NCBI GenBank assembly: GCA_019155185.1
Contig: CM032813.1
Location: 12,443,561-12,507,560 of the forward strand
Origin: Beaufortia kweichowensis
Lineage: Eukaryota; Chordata; Actinopteri; Cypriniformes; Gastromyzontidae
Direction: 5' to 3'
Length of the DNA: 64,000 bases
Below, piece after piece: positions 36,775-55,013 of this stretch. Each line of letters begins with the position of its first letter. Within the stretch, counting starts at the first letter, position 1. Under the pieces are notes generated by a model. It was not told where the DNA came from, made no database searches, and saw nothing but the letters and a program-made list of their open reading frames with translations. Made by a program: the position numbers and the translations under genes.

Positions 36775-37345
36775 TAGCAAGGGATTCAGAACCAGGGAGA
36801 ATAGTTTAGTCAAGAAATTAGTTCCTTTATCTGTCTGAACAATGGGGAGTCCAGACTAAAAAAAATGTAATAAGAATAACAGGAGCTCTGATTTTACGAA
36901 GTGGGACTGCATCAGGAAAACGGATAGCAACATATAATTGTGAGAAGGAATCGGTTACCGAATTTAGTTTGGGGTAAAGGGACAAATTAATCAATGATAG
37001 CATGTTTAAAGAGCTCACTAATCACTGGAATAGGCACAAGTGAACATGCAGAATTACCTTATACAGCTTTTCTTTAAGCTGTCATGTATGTCTGGTTTTA
37101 CAATATTCAGCTAAATTCTTCTTTAAACCAAATGGCCAAAAGAAACGTCTGGAAATGTGACTTTATGTGCAACACTTGTTGGCAGTAAATAGTGGGGACC
37201 ACAATTTAAAAGTCAGTACTACACTTCGGGTCAGTCACATCAGCAAAAAACCATTTGCGCATACCGTCCTCCAAAAAATAAGCAACTCTTTTTGTCTTGA
37301 GCAACATCATAATTACAACAGAAATGAAACTGTTGCACTGCAATT
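36775..37345 (-). mobile_element. Ty3/gypsy integrase remnant
   Basis: Minus-strand pieces in shifting frames fit an integrase: a histidine/cysteine zinc-binding-like start near 37200-37060, then DSFSQLYVAIRFPDAVP and LRKIRAPVILITFF, then TDKGTNFLTKLFS near 36830-36785. Several frameshifts. It differs from the plus-strand gypsy copy at 31.2-33.2 kb in strand and region and may belong with the LTR just upstream of it (37705-38253). Confidence 0.7.
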
Positions 37346-37704
37346 ATTTGGTCTCATGTAATGGGTTGCATTACAGTATCAGAGCTTCTGGATTTTGTAC
37401 TTTTGGAAACAGAGCTTTTTAATTTCATTTTAAGGGACTGCTTCACAAGAGGAATATGAAAATGATTTTCAATGACAATTATTCTTCCTGTACTTCTCAA
37501 TCTGTACTTATATGCTTGGACTTCTAATAAAAGCTTCTAAATCAAATCAGGTAATGATTTTTAATACAGTACACCAACATCAAGCCCACACTCCGCATCA
37601 AGCCCTATTCCACACAATTTCTATAATCTAACTTACAAAAACACCATGCACCAGCACCGTCTTCATGACCTTGGAAATATGTTATTAATATAGCCCTCAC
37701 ATAA

Positions 37705-38253
37705 TGTTACCATTACGGACTGATGAGAACACGGATGAACAAAAGAGTAAAGTATAATAAAGTTTACTGAAATAAGGTAACAAAACAATACAGATAAAGC
37801 AAGGCAAGAAAACTAATAACAGGTAAACTAAACAGGAATAAAACAGAACAGCAAGCAGGTATCAAACAGGTCTATGAAGATATCAAACAGGTCTATGAAC
37901 AGGTATCACAACAGGTCTATGAAGATAACAAACAGGTCTATGAACATATCAAACAGGTCTATGAACATATCAAACAGGTCTATGCACAAGTTTATCAAAA
38001 CATGTCAAGACAAGCGAATAAACAAGGTCAGAATGGCGATAGCATGGGTACGCTAAACCAATACCTGACGACGAATGGCAGAAAACAAACAGTATATAAA
38101 GAGTCCATGGTGATTAAAAACAGGTGAAGACAACAGGTGACGGTGATCAATGATGATGGCGTGCGGTGAACAGGATGATGGGAAATGAAGTCCTAATACT
38201 CCGGTGATGGGGATCGTGCGCTAGTGACGGTCGGATCTGATGCGACCGTGACA
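37705..38253 (-). mobile_element. probable solo LTR of a gypsy-type element
   Basis: Read on the minus strand it begins TGTCACGGTCGC and ends AATGGTAACA (TGT...ACA). It has a TATA-like cttTATATActg about 150 bases in and T-rich, CTG-rich sequence typical of cyprinid gypsy LTRs. It contains the 21-bp minisatellite at 37862-37985. The pentamer gttac occurs at 37706-37710 and again at 38254-38258, which would be a 5-bp target duplication if the LTR ends at 37711. Confidence 0.5.
37862..37985. repeat. 21-bp minisatellite inside the LTR, about 6 units
   Basis: The unit is caaacaggtctatgaacata plus t, with atgaagatat and atgaacaggtat variants. Its frames stay open because the unit length is divisible by three. 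Confidence 0.9.
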
Positions 38254-38754
38254 GTTACGACCCCAGGTGGATGTCAAGGGGTAGAGGTATGTAACATTAA
38301 CTGTGGTCAGTTTTACTCTGTGGTCAGCAGAGGTAAGAGTCATGGACAAATGATGTGGTGCAACCCGAAGCCAGGTATTTTTACTTACAATATTTGCAGA
38401 TGATAACACGAGTGCAATGTGGTTTAGTGAGATTGTATTTATATTTATTTAATATTTATGGCTTTATTGCTTAATAATATTTATTTTATTGCCCTCTACA
38501 CTGATTAAAACCAAAAAGAAAAAAAGTCTACAGTGTTAAAGACGCCCCAACTAAACTTAACTCTCTAAGAAAAATACAATAAGTAGTGCTCACCCGTTAC
38601 CTGGTGTCTAATATAGAGGTATAAAACTATGTGTGCTCAATGTATGTTGTGTGACGTGCTTACCTGTCCCCTTTTCCCATACATACACATAAAACAGCAG
38701 AAAGTAACAGAAAAGGAGCATGAGAACAGTGAAGAAAAACCAAAACACACAGCA

Positions 38755-39540
38755 AGCAGCCATAACATATGCAGTCCATCATTCTGGTAAACTGCTGTTT
38801 TATAAGGCCTTGAAGAAATATAAAGTCGAGTATCATCAGTGTAAAAGTGAAAACTAACTCCATGTGTCGTAATTATAGCTCTTAGTGGTAGAATGAAGAG
38901 GGTAAAAAAGTAAAGGTCCTAACACTGAGCCCTGTGGCACTCTGTACTGAACTTCAGTGTACTGAACTGAAGGAAATTTCCACTAAAAAAGTCCACTAGA
39001 CATAATTTTCAGCCTTATTTAAGAGGATGCTGTGGTCAATAGTGTCAAAGGGAGCACTAAGGTCTAGTAGCACTAGAAGAGGGATGCAGCCACAATTAGA
39101 TGACAAGAGAAAATCATTTGTAACTCTGATGAGAACTGTGACACGCTGTTTGGTCTAAAATGTATACAGTTGCATAGTTGTTCTTCTCTGATGTTATCAA
39201 TTTTGTTTGTAAATGAATTAACAAATTTATCACTACTATGTTTTTGACGAATATCTGAAGTGGCTGAAGCTATATTTAAGCTGTAGTCAAAAGTTATTGT
39301 TCAACCATATTTGTAAGAAGAAATATTACTAAAGCTATTACTGAGTAATACTAAAGATAATACTATAAAGTGCTGCAAACACCTCTCCCTTTGACTTTTG
39401 AACAAGGTTTATGTTTATAACAGTAGCCCTGGTGCTAGACTCATTTAAAGTAATATTATTGCCTAGTTTTAGCCAGGTTTCGGTCAAACAAACCACATCC
39501 AGGTTATGTTTTGTGATCATAAACATAAAAATTTTTTTGG
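38755..39540 (-). mobile_element. L2-type LINE fragment 4: endonuclease and reverse transcriptase remnants
   Basis: At 39526-39400 the minus strand reads NLDVVCLTETWLKLGNN followed by ITLNESS, the start of an apurinic-type endonuclease domain. At about 39060-38760 it has reverse-transcriptase remnants, including a YTDD-type box (from ttacactgatgatactcg). Endonuclease lies upstream of RT, as in intact L2 elements, but the domain is broken by stops and deletions. Confidence 0.8.
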
Positions 39541-42391
39541 AAAAAAAAGAGTTGAGCAGAGTTGTACCTTAAGCACGGAATTACTGAGATGGAGCAGAAA
39601 TGTTTATTTGAACTAAACTGACAAATGATGAGATAAAGTATTTTTTATTCAAGTAATGTTTATCAGTGAGTAGGTATTAATGAGAGTGAGCTCAGACAAT
39701 GGCACTCACTCCTAACCCTATGGCCGTGCCATTACCAGGTGGGTGCATTTTTGGGAATAGACATGACGCAGCATTGTTCATAAGAGTGTATGCCTAACCT
39801 TAAGACTATTGGTCATCTGAAGTCAGAGATTTATTTGAGGTTTTTGATAGCAGAGAAACAGACACTATGTGAGTGAGGTAAACACAGATATCAGATAGAT
39901 ATCAGCAATTTCACATTTCGCAGGCATTGGGATGTCTGTGGTTTAAATTGATCTCACCCCTAATTTTTTACATCTTTGTGCCATACAAGGATCTTTGACA
40001 AATCCTGCTGCTGTACGAGCAATGGTAAAATGGCTAGTTCCTAACTGGTACACACTGGTTTACCAGCCATTAATTTTTAGTAGCCCACATACCAAGAAAC
40101 ACTGTTTTAATATTTATTACTGTATCAATTTCATTTCAGCAGAACCTAAAAACTGCTGATTTTGCCGATTATATATATTACATATACCGCATATAACTAT
40201 GTTCATCAGATATGTAATCACATTTATATTATAACACTTTACAGAGTTACAATTAAAATGACCACAAAATAATTTTTATCATCACAATTTTTTGTGAATA
40301 ACAATTTTTGTCTGTCATACAAACCTAACATATAGCTTCAGAAGATTTGGAATATAGCCAATGGGACAAACTGGCTGGTTTTATTTTCATAAGGAAAAAT
40401 ATTAGATTTGTTCTAGAATTTTCTTGCATTCACTTTTATAGAATAAAAAAAAACATGGCCATATTGCAACTTTTGTGTTTCATTGAGGAAAAACAGCATA
40501 CTCTTTACCCTGTTATACCTTTATGTGCCAATGACCATTTTGCTGTTCGGCATGTTAAAACAAGTTGCCAGGTTTCTTTTCTAAGAAAAAGAAGAAAGAA
40601 GCATTTTAGGAACCTGCAACGGTAAACACAGGCTTCCAACTGTCATTGCCTGAGCTACCATCAGAGTCTGAGGTAATTGTCTGTGAAAACAGAACAGTGT
40701 GTGAGCAACAAAGCAGAAATCTGAACCTCTAAAAGCGTGCATGAGTGCTTTCAAGGATATATGTTTATCAAAGCACTTTTCCTCTTCCTCAGTATTTATG
40801 TTAAAACAAAAATATATACAGAGAACATACAGCATTGCATGTTCAACAAAATAGAACATAAGACTGGTGTCTTTTTTGTATTTTTGAGACTGATAAATAA
40901 AAATGACCAAATATTACATTTTACTATAAAATAATTAAAATGATAATATTAAATGGAGACAGGAAGACATGAATAAATAAATATGAAAGTGGGCTGAAGC
41001 AGAAGAATGCAACGACTAAGACACTGTCATAATATTGATTCAAAATAGTAATTCATAAAAAAGGCATGTTTGCACATTGCAGGCTGTTTTATCTATAAAT
41101 GACACAGCTAAAGCTTCAGCATTTTTGAAAAATAATCTCTTCTGTTTCTCTTTATTTGGCCAGTGCAGTTCCATCACAAAATGTTTTATGTACATTAGCA
41201 AACCTAACAGAGAAAACAACAGATAAGATTAGTCAGCTGAACCGATTTCAAATAAATTGTTTTTGACTTGGAATGTGTATAACATCAAGATACAATTATA
41301 TGTATTTGAATAAATGCTGTGCTAACAATGAATAGCCTGGTCTGCAATGTGCAAAATTCTGATAAGAGCAGATGCCCAGTATGCCTGTGTGTGTGTGCCT
41401 AATTTATTGTCCACACAACATATAGTAAGGACTTCTTTCAGCATTATTGGGTAAAATCTGGTTCTATTTTACATATATTTTACATAATATTATCATAAAC
41501 ATTAATATGTTTGTGACAATAAAAATTGCTAAATAAGAAATTAATTAAGGGCTGTATAGTCAATATGTTTAGTATTAAATAGTCATGCCATAAAAATTAA
41601 AAATGGAGTTTATTTATTGTAATAAAAAATGCCAGTTGAATTCTGAGTTTTTCAGCTGCTGGGCCTGGTTAAACTCACTGTGAAGCAGATTTACATTTAC
41701 GCTTTGTACAATGTCTAAAGTATTTTACCTCCATAACATTACATGTGTCTTTGGCTCAGCAGTGAGAACTCTGATATCAAGCCTCTTTCAAACGTCTCGT
41801 CTCCAATCAAACCCCCACCCTTAATACATTTGACATGCCAATTGGATCCTCACGCATTATATCACATCAGTGCGATATGTGGTTCACAGTGACTGTCACA
41901 ATATGGAACCATTATGTTGAATCAAATAGATTTATATTTAAAATATGGAGGAATCGAGGATCATTTTCATTTTTTTATGGAACACAGAATTTTAATAAAC
42001 ATGTATTAAACAATTTCATTTCATCATCAGTCTGGTGATTGATGTAAAATGAGACTTGACAGTCAGAAGCAGTCTAATGATGACATTCTATTGGGATGAG
42101 GTTTAATCACTGAAGGAAATTAATTCAATGACAGGTCAAAAGATACTGTGTCATCTGCATATCACCTACCATACTTTGAATTAAATATAGAAGTATGGAT
42201 ACAATTACAAACATTGATAATGCTTATTAATAATGTATAAAATATTTCTCCTACTAAGTTGTCTGTATAGAGTAATTTATCATTTTTGATGGATGTTTTT
42301 TTTAGTAATTTAATAATGCCCAACAATTAAATCTATATTTAAATTATTATTATATGAAAAAAAATCACACACACATTATAATCTATAATAC
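39541..42391. other. intergenic, downstream of slc6a1
   Basis: No gene seen. About 39960-40130 may be transposon-derived. The rest is AT-rich. The short frames at 40347-40625 and 40581-40910 overlap on opposite strands and show no domain. Confidence 0.4.
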
Positions 42392-44214
42392 TTTATTTTA
42401 TTCAGGTAACATATGGCAGTCATGCTTTTATATAACACCATCTAAAGACATTTATTATATATTTTTACATAGAATATTTTACATTAGGCCCAAACAGTTA
42501 GAAATATACAAAAACAATATCTTGTTCGACTAGACATATTATCTATTCTCTTATAATATTTCATTACTGTTATTCACCTGTTATTATTAATATTTTTTTA
42601 TATTTCGGAAAGATATGTGCTTTAGTTTCTGAGATGGATGCATTATTGCAGTAAACAGCAAATAATATAAGGATCTTCAACAAGACAAAAACCTCAGAAC
42701 AGACATTCACAGATACTTTTACACGGTACAGTTTTACAACATTGTTTCAGAGAGAAACCTGATGTTAAATTTATACAATTTCACGAAAACACTTATTGAT
42801 TGCACATTTTCATTAGATGCCTTGCAGAGAATAAATTGACTAATTGATCCATATCCCTGTCACATATAGCTGCCATAGAAGCAAACTAACCGTGGTCTTG
42901 TTTTCAGATTCACCTTTGAAGCTTATGAACTTAAAGCTTTATGCTTTTTACCGGTGGAATTTAAAAACAAAAGTGAAAATACAACAGTCACCTCTCTCTC
43001 TCTCTCTCTCTGTTTATAGCTATTTTTGTTATCATTTATTGCCCCACGAGTCAGTGTGCTTAAAAAAATAAAATATATATATTCCATATATTCCATTAAG
43101 TTTTTTTTCCCATTCAAAACAATGGCTTGTCAATTTTTGACACAGACTGCTGGTTTGTCAATAATGTCTGACAAAATGACCCTAGAAACCATGGCAACAA
43201 CTACAGCTTTTGCTCTGCACTGATTAGCTGCTGAAAGGCTGCTCACAGCTATAATATTTTTTCATCCAGGAGAGTAAATTTTGGTCACTTTCGCCATTTT
43301 TCCTGAGGAGTGGCACGAAAATGTGGTGAGAAGGGAACAGTGGTTTCACGGGGTACATGTGGCCCAAAAAGAATGTTTCGTACCCTGTGCTTTGCAGTGA
43401 TGTGGTGCGACAAAAATGAAGAAAAACAGTATTTCAGATCGGTCAGTAGTATACTTGCGCAAAACATGAATTTGGTCCTTCTTCTTACATAGAAAACATG
43501 TACTAAAATAATACTAAAAAACACATACAAAGTTATTTTTTGTCTTAGAAAATAAAGGAAACGATTAACAGTCTTTTTGATGTCAATTTGCCCCTGTGGC
43601 TGGTAGTTCATCGCTGTCTGGGGCGTTTGTAAACCCAAATCCATACTGGTCTTGTGTTTTTTAGGGTTTGCCCAAAGGCTAAAAGGGGAAGGGGTCTTTG
43701 ATACTGAACATTTTTGAAAAGTGTTGTCTGGCTACATAACATTGACATGGTCTTGCCCTGTCGCACACACACCCATAGTCTCTCTCCCTGTTTTATATAT
43801 ATATATATTTTTTCAGATACAATTAAATACAATTTGATTCTAACCTACATTTGTATTTTTATATTTTAATACATTAATTACATGTCATTTTAAATTAACA
43901 TAGTGGTGTTGAAATGCCAATTTTTGAATTATTGTTTAAATTAAGTAATCATGTGGTTATACACTGATCTTGTTGACTTTGTTTTTGTTTAGAAAGACTA
44001 ATAGTTTGCATATAAAATACAGATCAACCCTAAAACATTGCTGGATAAATTTTTTGGACCATATATATGTTCCAAAAAAGTCAAACTGTAATCAGGTTGG
44101 TTTTCCCTTGGAGGTAGGTGATAATACTTTAGACATGTCCTTGGTAGTGTTCAACCATGTTTACGCTTTTGTTCTCATCTGAAAGTTGACCTTAGGGATA
44201 GAGAAGATAGGGGG
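42392..44214 (-). other. slc6a1: probable slc6a1 3' UTR
   Basis: No coding exon follows the stop codon at 44215. On the minus strand the first good poly(A) signals AATAAA are at 43040-43035 and at 42402-42392 (two overlapping). Mammalian GAT1 has a 3' UTR of about 2 kb, which favours one of these. A short TC run at about 42993-43010 and a TA run near 43798 lie inside. Short frames seen here are not credible genes. Confidence 0.45.
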
Positions 44215-49671
<5,457 letters not shown>

Positions 49672-49779
49672 GTCTCTGGGTTTGGTCCTTGCGGTCGGAC
49701 GGGATAGTTCAGCACCGGTCCACGTAGACAGCAGCTTCGCGGTTCGGTTGACCAAAGACTAAAGTCAAAAAACACTGAC
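49672..49779 (-). other. slc6a1: slc6a1 5' UTR part of the first coding exon
   Basis: A pyrimidine-rich acceptor (cttcattttcag on the minus strand) ends at 49780, so the exon carrying the start codon probably begins at 49779, with a non-coding exon upstream. A second possible acceptor (gactttag) lies a few bases further in. The reading frame stays open upstream of the ATG but has no ATG of its own. Confidence 0.55.
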
Positions 49780-50779
49780 CTGAAAATGAAGGAGGGAAAG
49801 TCGTTTTGATTGACACGTTATTGTCTACTTTATGTTAGTTACGTATTCTACCAAATTATAAGAATTGCAACATTATTAGTTTTTCTACAAACTGGCTCAC
49901 AGGCGTTTTGCGCAATTAAAAGTGACGCTTTTGTCTGCGTTTGTTCACATTATATGGGCAAAATTCGTACTATTTTTTCTTTTCAAATAAATCCCACTGT
50001 ATTTGCATTACTTGCTAAATGAAAATAAAAGAGATAAATTTACCTTGCTTTACCTATTTGAATCCAGTAAATAGCCTTCTGTTTGGTGCCGTCAACGCGA
50101 TTTAACAAACTACAATGATCCCTTTTAAAATCAACACATGTGTGCGCGCATATGAGAAGTCTGAGGCGCATACAACTGAAAAACAGACTGGAAGCGTTTC
50201 TTGTTTGCGCGTTTCTATGAATTATTGTGAAATTATAGTGACATTGAACGCAAATATGAGTTAAGTGTCCATGTTAGTTGTGACAGCGCACAGAAATGTA
50301 GATGTTGTATTAGACACGCGCACAACGAATTAAACGCAGTCAAAAGTCAGCCTTACAGATAGAAGTAAAAAATATAATTAAAATTGAAATGAAAAATACA
50401 CAAAAGGCAGGTGTCTAAAACTAAATTATTCAACAATGATCAAAAGTGCTGGAAAAAACTTTTACGGTGCGTATGCATTAGAAATTGCTTTAAATTCCTT
50501 AGCTTGATTGTATGCTTTTAAAAATAAAGCTTCCCGAAAGGTTATTTGTAGGGCTGTATGTTCCATAAAGAACCTTAAACATCCACAGAACCTTTTTTTG
50601 TTGCACAAAAGGTTCTTTGAAATGGTTAGGTGAACAAATGCATCTTTTAAGCGCATTTGACTGCAAGTTCTTTTTAGGAAACAAACAAATGGTTCGTTTC
50701 GTGGCATAGCTGCAAATAACCCATTTCAGCACATCTAAGTTAAAGAGTTTCTATCTGTCTAATGTCATGATTTACTCAC
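49780..50779. other. slc6a1 upstream region (probable 5' intron)
   Basis: No coding exon. It contains a dispersed repeat at about 50540-50725. A possible non-coding exon could end at about 50058 on the minus strand. Confidence 0.35.
50540..50725. repeat. dispersed AGAACC repeat with inverted motifs
   Basis: ccataaagaaccttaaacat, caaaaggttctttgaaatgg and caaatggttcgtttcgtggc follow a pattern known from abundant cyprinid MITE-like repeats. Frames read from it on the minus strand are not genes. Confidence 0.5.
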
Positions 50780-51125
50780 ACTGGAACAGTTTCGCCTGCC
50801 AGAACGGTTATGGCGACGTACCCTTTGGTTCCGCTCCAAGATGAACACTTGGGAATTTACTTGTCCAAACGAGTACAAAATCTTTCCATAAAGTCAAGTG
50901 TAGTAAACAGCTATCCTAAGGGTAAAGGTAAAAAGGTTTGGCCGTCTGGTGCTGTCCAAAGCCGTGGTGCTGAAGGGCGAGGGGAAGAGCCAGAGACCGG
51001 AGCAGCTCCGTCTAACATGTGCGTCCAGAAATGTTACATGAAGCGCAGATCCTCACTCTCAGTGTCAGCGTAAAGTCCACCCTCCCCGAACACAACATCT
51101 CCACCACTGAGATCCCAGACACTGA
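50780..51125 (-). promoter_or_regulatory. candidate slc6a1 promoter or 5' non-coding exon
   Basis: GC-richer block about 1.1 kb upstream of the slc6a1 start codon in otherwise AT-rich DNA. It includes a purine-rich stretch near 50975-51010 and a few CpGs. Mammalian SLC6A1 has non-coding first exons far upstream, so this is a reasonable place for one, but no TATA box or donor site is decisive. Another possible non-coding exon end lies at about 50058 (minus-strand donor CAAATAG/GTAAAG). Confidence 0.3.
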
Positions 51126-54100
51126 GCACCTACTCTTCTCAAAGCTTTTTACATGCTTTGTGTTTTTTTCCACCGACGCTGCGTTTGAATTTGCTGGTGA
51201 GAGAGATCATGTGTGTTTTTATCAGTTACAACAAAGGCCACTCACTCTTGTTGTCACTTGTCCATTTTGATTGTGCAACAAAGTTACTCATCTTAAACGT
51301 TATTGTAAGTAAAACTATTTAAATATACGAAACAATTTAGTAAAAAAAAGAAAACCTAAATTCAAGTTTAAATAGAGCACACCTTACATTTCAGTTTTTT
51401 GGGCTATTATGTTATGTAAAACAATGTTTATGTAGTTTTAAATATAATTTACAATAATCATTTAATTATTGTGTTACATTGTAATATTAGCAATATATTG
51501 TTTCTCCAAATTCTATAATTCTTGATGAGCTGTAGTCTGAGCCACTGCAAATTATGAAATTCTGATAAAGGCACATCCGTGATGACGCATCCCATATTAT
51601 CAATTCACGTTTTTACATTGCATTACAACATCAACTAGACAACTAGACTGTGCTTTACAAGGATTTCACCATGGCTTATAGCTAAAATTAAGTACTATAG
51701 GTAAATAGGTAATAGGTAAAATAAAGTAATTAAGTTTATTTTTATTTTTTTTCATTTTGACTATTGGTTGCAAAGCTCTTTAGATATTCTATTCAATATA
51801 AGCACTATAGTATAAACTGTGACCTAACAAAGGATTTTTTCCCTGAATTCACCTGTCTTCATTCTATTTTTGCATTGCCAGCGTAAAACATACTATCTTA
51901 AAAAATTCACAACAGCAAACACATTTTGGTTCGAAATAGCCTAAAGTAATTTACTCTCCCAAAATGATCAGTTTCCAAAATGTCAGATAGGGATGACGAT
52001 GCCAGTCATTCTGTGGGTTCTGGTACATAGTGATAAGGAAGTCAGTCAATAAGAAGAGTCTGGGGGTGGGATATAAATTGAAAACTGGTCTTATAATCTT
52101 CTTAGCTGGCTGTCTCCAGAAATTAAATACCCTTGTGGGGAGACCTAAAGAAGCACAACTTCTCTACAAGAATAATTTTGTAGTCTTTAATTAGACATTA
52201 ATGCATTTACAGATGGAGGTCTTCGGATGAGGATCATTGATTGTAGGTGAAAATCAATCAAGCAGAAGACTTGTAGGATCGTTTACCTCCAACAGTGATG
52301 TACATGTCATCTTCATTTGACACTTCAAAGTACAAGGAATCAGAATGTTGGGTTTAAAGAACATTTTTAGGCTTTTGACTAGTCAGTATACGAAAATTGT
52401 ATTATCATAGTATTTAATAAATACAGATTATACCAATACAGGAACTAAATGAACCTGAATTTTAAAGGTGCACTCAGGCATTTATTCCACATAACAAAAC
52501 TTTTGTTTTGTGTGGAATATGTGAAAAACACATATTGATATAAAAAGCATTGTTTTATATTTATAATTAGTACTCTTACTGAGCAATACTTTGTACTCTT
52601 GTATCTATGACCTAATTTAAATGGCAGTGATGTACATGGTCACCTCATGGGGGCTGGCATGTTGAGATCACTTTTGCTGGTGAAAAAATAGTATTATCCT
52701 GAATGTGAACTAAACATGTGACTGAATGTGAAGTATGATTGCTACAAATAACTTGATAGTTTGTTCTATTGTTATACCTAATATTTATGTTACTATTATA
52801 CTGGCTTCCTGGTCTGTTGTCTGTGACAACACAAGATGGCTCGAGGTGTCACGGTGGGCAGAGGAATTGAATATTAGTTTGTTGTTTTCACCAAAACACA
52901 ATATATAAAATCCACAATATTTATATTGTGTGTCACAGTGAGTCCTTTTTAAGAGTTAAAGTGGGCATAACTTTACGCCATTGTACTAAATCCTGTTTTT
53001 TTATATACAATAGATGTAATTTTTTATAATAATTAAAAATGTGGAGATGATTCACAATGATAATATAAGGAAACAACTACATTTGGTTACTAAATTTGAA
53101 TACACACAGCATTAAAGGTATAGTTCACTCAAATATAAAATTGTTATCCAAATCTGTCTTTCTGTACAACATGAAAAGAATTTTCAAAAAAGATTTTTAA
53201 GAATGTTGATGCTGCTTTTATAGAACAAAATTAAATAGTAACTGACAAATAATTTAAGATTGAAGGAACTATCTCTGTAATATCATTAAGATACTTAAAT
53301 TACTGTTAAATTAAAAATACTAAAATTCAGGAATTGAGCTTTATTCAAACCATGGGGTCTCATTCACAAATAACTCGCCATTGTACTGATGTTCCTCAAT
53401 GACATTAAACAGATGTGAAACCTGACCAACCACCTTCAATTTCTAGCAGAATGACTTAATAACAAAGTCCACATTATCTTGCTCCACTACAGTAACACCA
53501 TGTCTAAGATCGTGTGTTTCAACTGCAGCATAGTAAAGGCATGAACAGTCTGACTTGATGGCAGATGGTAAGCCAATGTGGGGTGAACTAACCCACTAAT
53601 GATACAAAATGAAATTTTGCATTTAGAGCCCCATCTGGTTTATTCAGCCTCTAGGGACAGAGCGCTCATCCATAACCACACTCTTGTGGCCCTGTGGTGA
53701 GAATCTGAGTGTCTGGCAATTGTTGGTGGCACACATGATTACTCAACTGTGCATTGAATCTCATAACAGCAAAAGGTGGCAGTAATTTCCACCTTCTGGA
53801 TGAGGCTATCTATCCCTGTACATCATGAACTATTGACTCATTTTACATTGACACAATGCTTGATGCTTTACCAGTACAAACTGTACTGTCAGAGCTCCTA
53901 AAAGTGATATTTAGTTATATTATCGATTTGACTGGATTTAAACAAAACTTGAGCTGAATTGAGCTTAATAATGACTCACTTATGACCACTGATCTCCATT
54001 TATTTTGTTATTTATCTATTTATTACTGGGAAGCTGCTTGAAAAACATTATAAAAACAAATGTCTGTATTGTATATGATGCTATATACTGTAAATAAAAG

Positions 54101-54916
54101 TCATAGATGTGAAATGTGGAGGCAACATGCTCCCATAATGATTTCTCATAATGTACTTCTAACAGGCATCTGACATATTTATTTGACATATTTTATAATA
54201 TTCTGTCCTAAGCCTATCTAGTTATGGGTTTAATATGGATTAAGTGCATCTGTACACCATAATGGAGCAATGAAGAGTTGATATTTTGCTAATATGAAGA
54301 AAAAATATTACATCAAATTATTACATCAAAATCCACAGTGCAATGATTTAGACATACAACTATTTAACATATGGACTGATCATTTATGTTAAATTCTTTA
54401 TGGTGGATTTTGAATGTACAGCCACATTTGTGTTTCTGCTTGACAAGGTACTTGACGTAAATAGATTCCCTTCACTGTGTTTTGATTTTTAGATAGAAAA
54501 TGCTAAAATATGCCCCTAAAAAAAACAGATGAAAATGTTGCTTTTCATAGAATAGATGTTTTTTTTACTAAAAAGAATTCATTTTGATTGCAAAACAAGT
54601 AATGAACAGAATTAGGACCGCACACTACAGTACTTCACAGTCACAGATTTATTTATTTACACATATCTGTGCTGCACATACTGAGCATACACATGAAAAT
54701 GTTTTTAATATTTTAGATTTTATACATTACTGAGCATTTATACAATAATAAATTTATTTTATATATTTTTTATAAATATATATATATATATTTTTTATTT
54801 TTTATTTTAGGTATTAAATTTTGGTATAGATATTTTTTTGTTTATGTATAATGTTATGAAAATTTGTCAAATATTTCATCTTAAGTCTTATACGTTTCCA
54901 TCAATATATAGTTTAT
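51126..54916. other. intergenic, upstream of slc6a1
   Basis: No gene recognised. A decayed copy of the common repeat (ggtatagttcactcaaatat) lies at about 53110-53190. About 53340-53620 is complex and might be regulatory. Otherwise AT-rich. Confidence 0.4.
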
Positions 54917-55013
54917 CATGATTAAATTAGAATTTAACTATGAAATATTAAAGTAAATAGGGAAATAACATAGGTGTTCCTCCTGAGGAATGGTGACAGT
55001 TAAGGGGTTAATG
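54917..55013. repeat. dispersed repeat, copy B
   Basis: Same orientation as 23000-23097, with shared phrases including ggaaataacataggtgttcc and ctatgaaatattaaagtaaa. It carries the palindrome gttcctcctgaggaa. Confidence 0.8.

Noticed and set aside
43285..43832. Minus-strand frames of 119 and 74 codons after slc6a1
   Set aside because: They lie in the likely 3' UTR, overlap each other and show no recognised domain.
49672..49755. In-frame extension of the slc6a1 coding region by 28 codons
   Set aside because: The first codon is TTG and no ATG precedes it in the exon; the protein starting at 49671 matches mammalian GAT1 from its first residue.
50462..50732. Two overlapping minus-strand frames upstream of slc6a1
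   Set aside because: They fall in a dispersed AGAACC-type repeat and show no domain.
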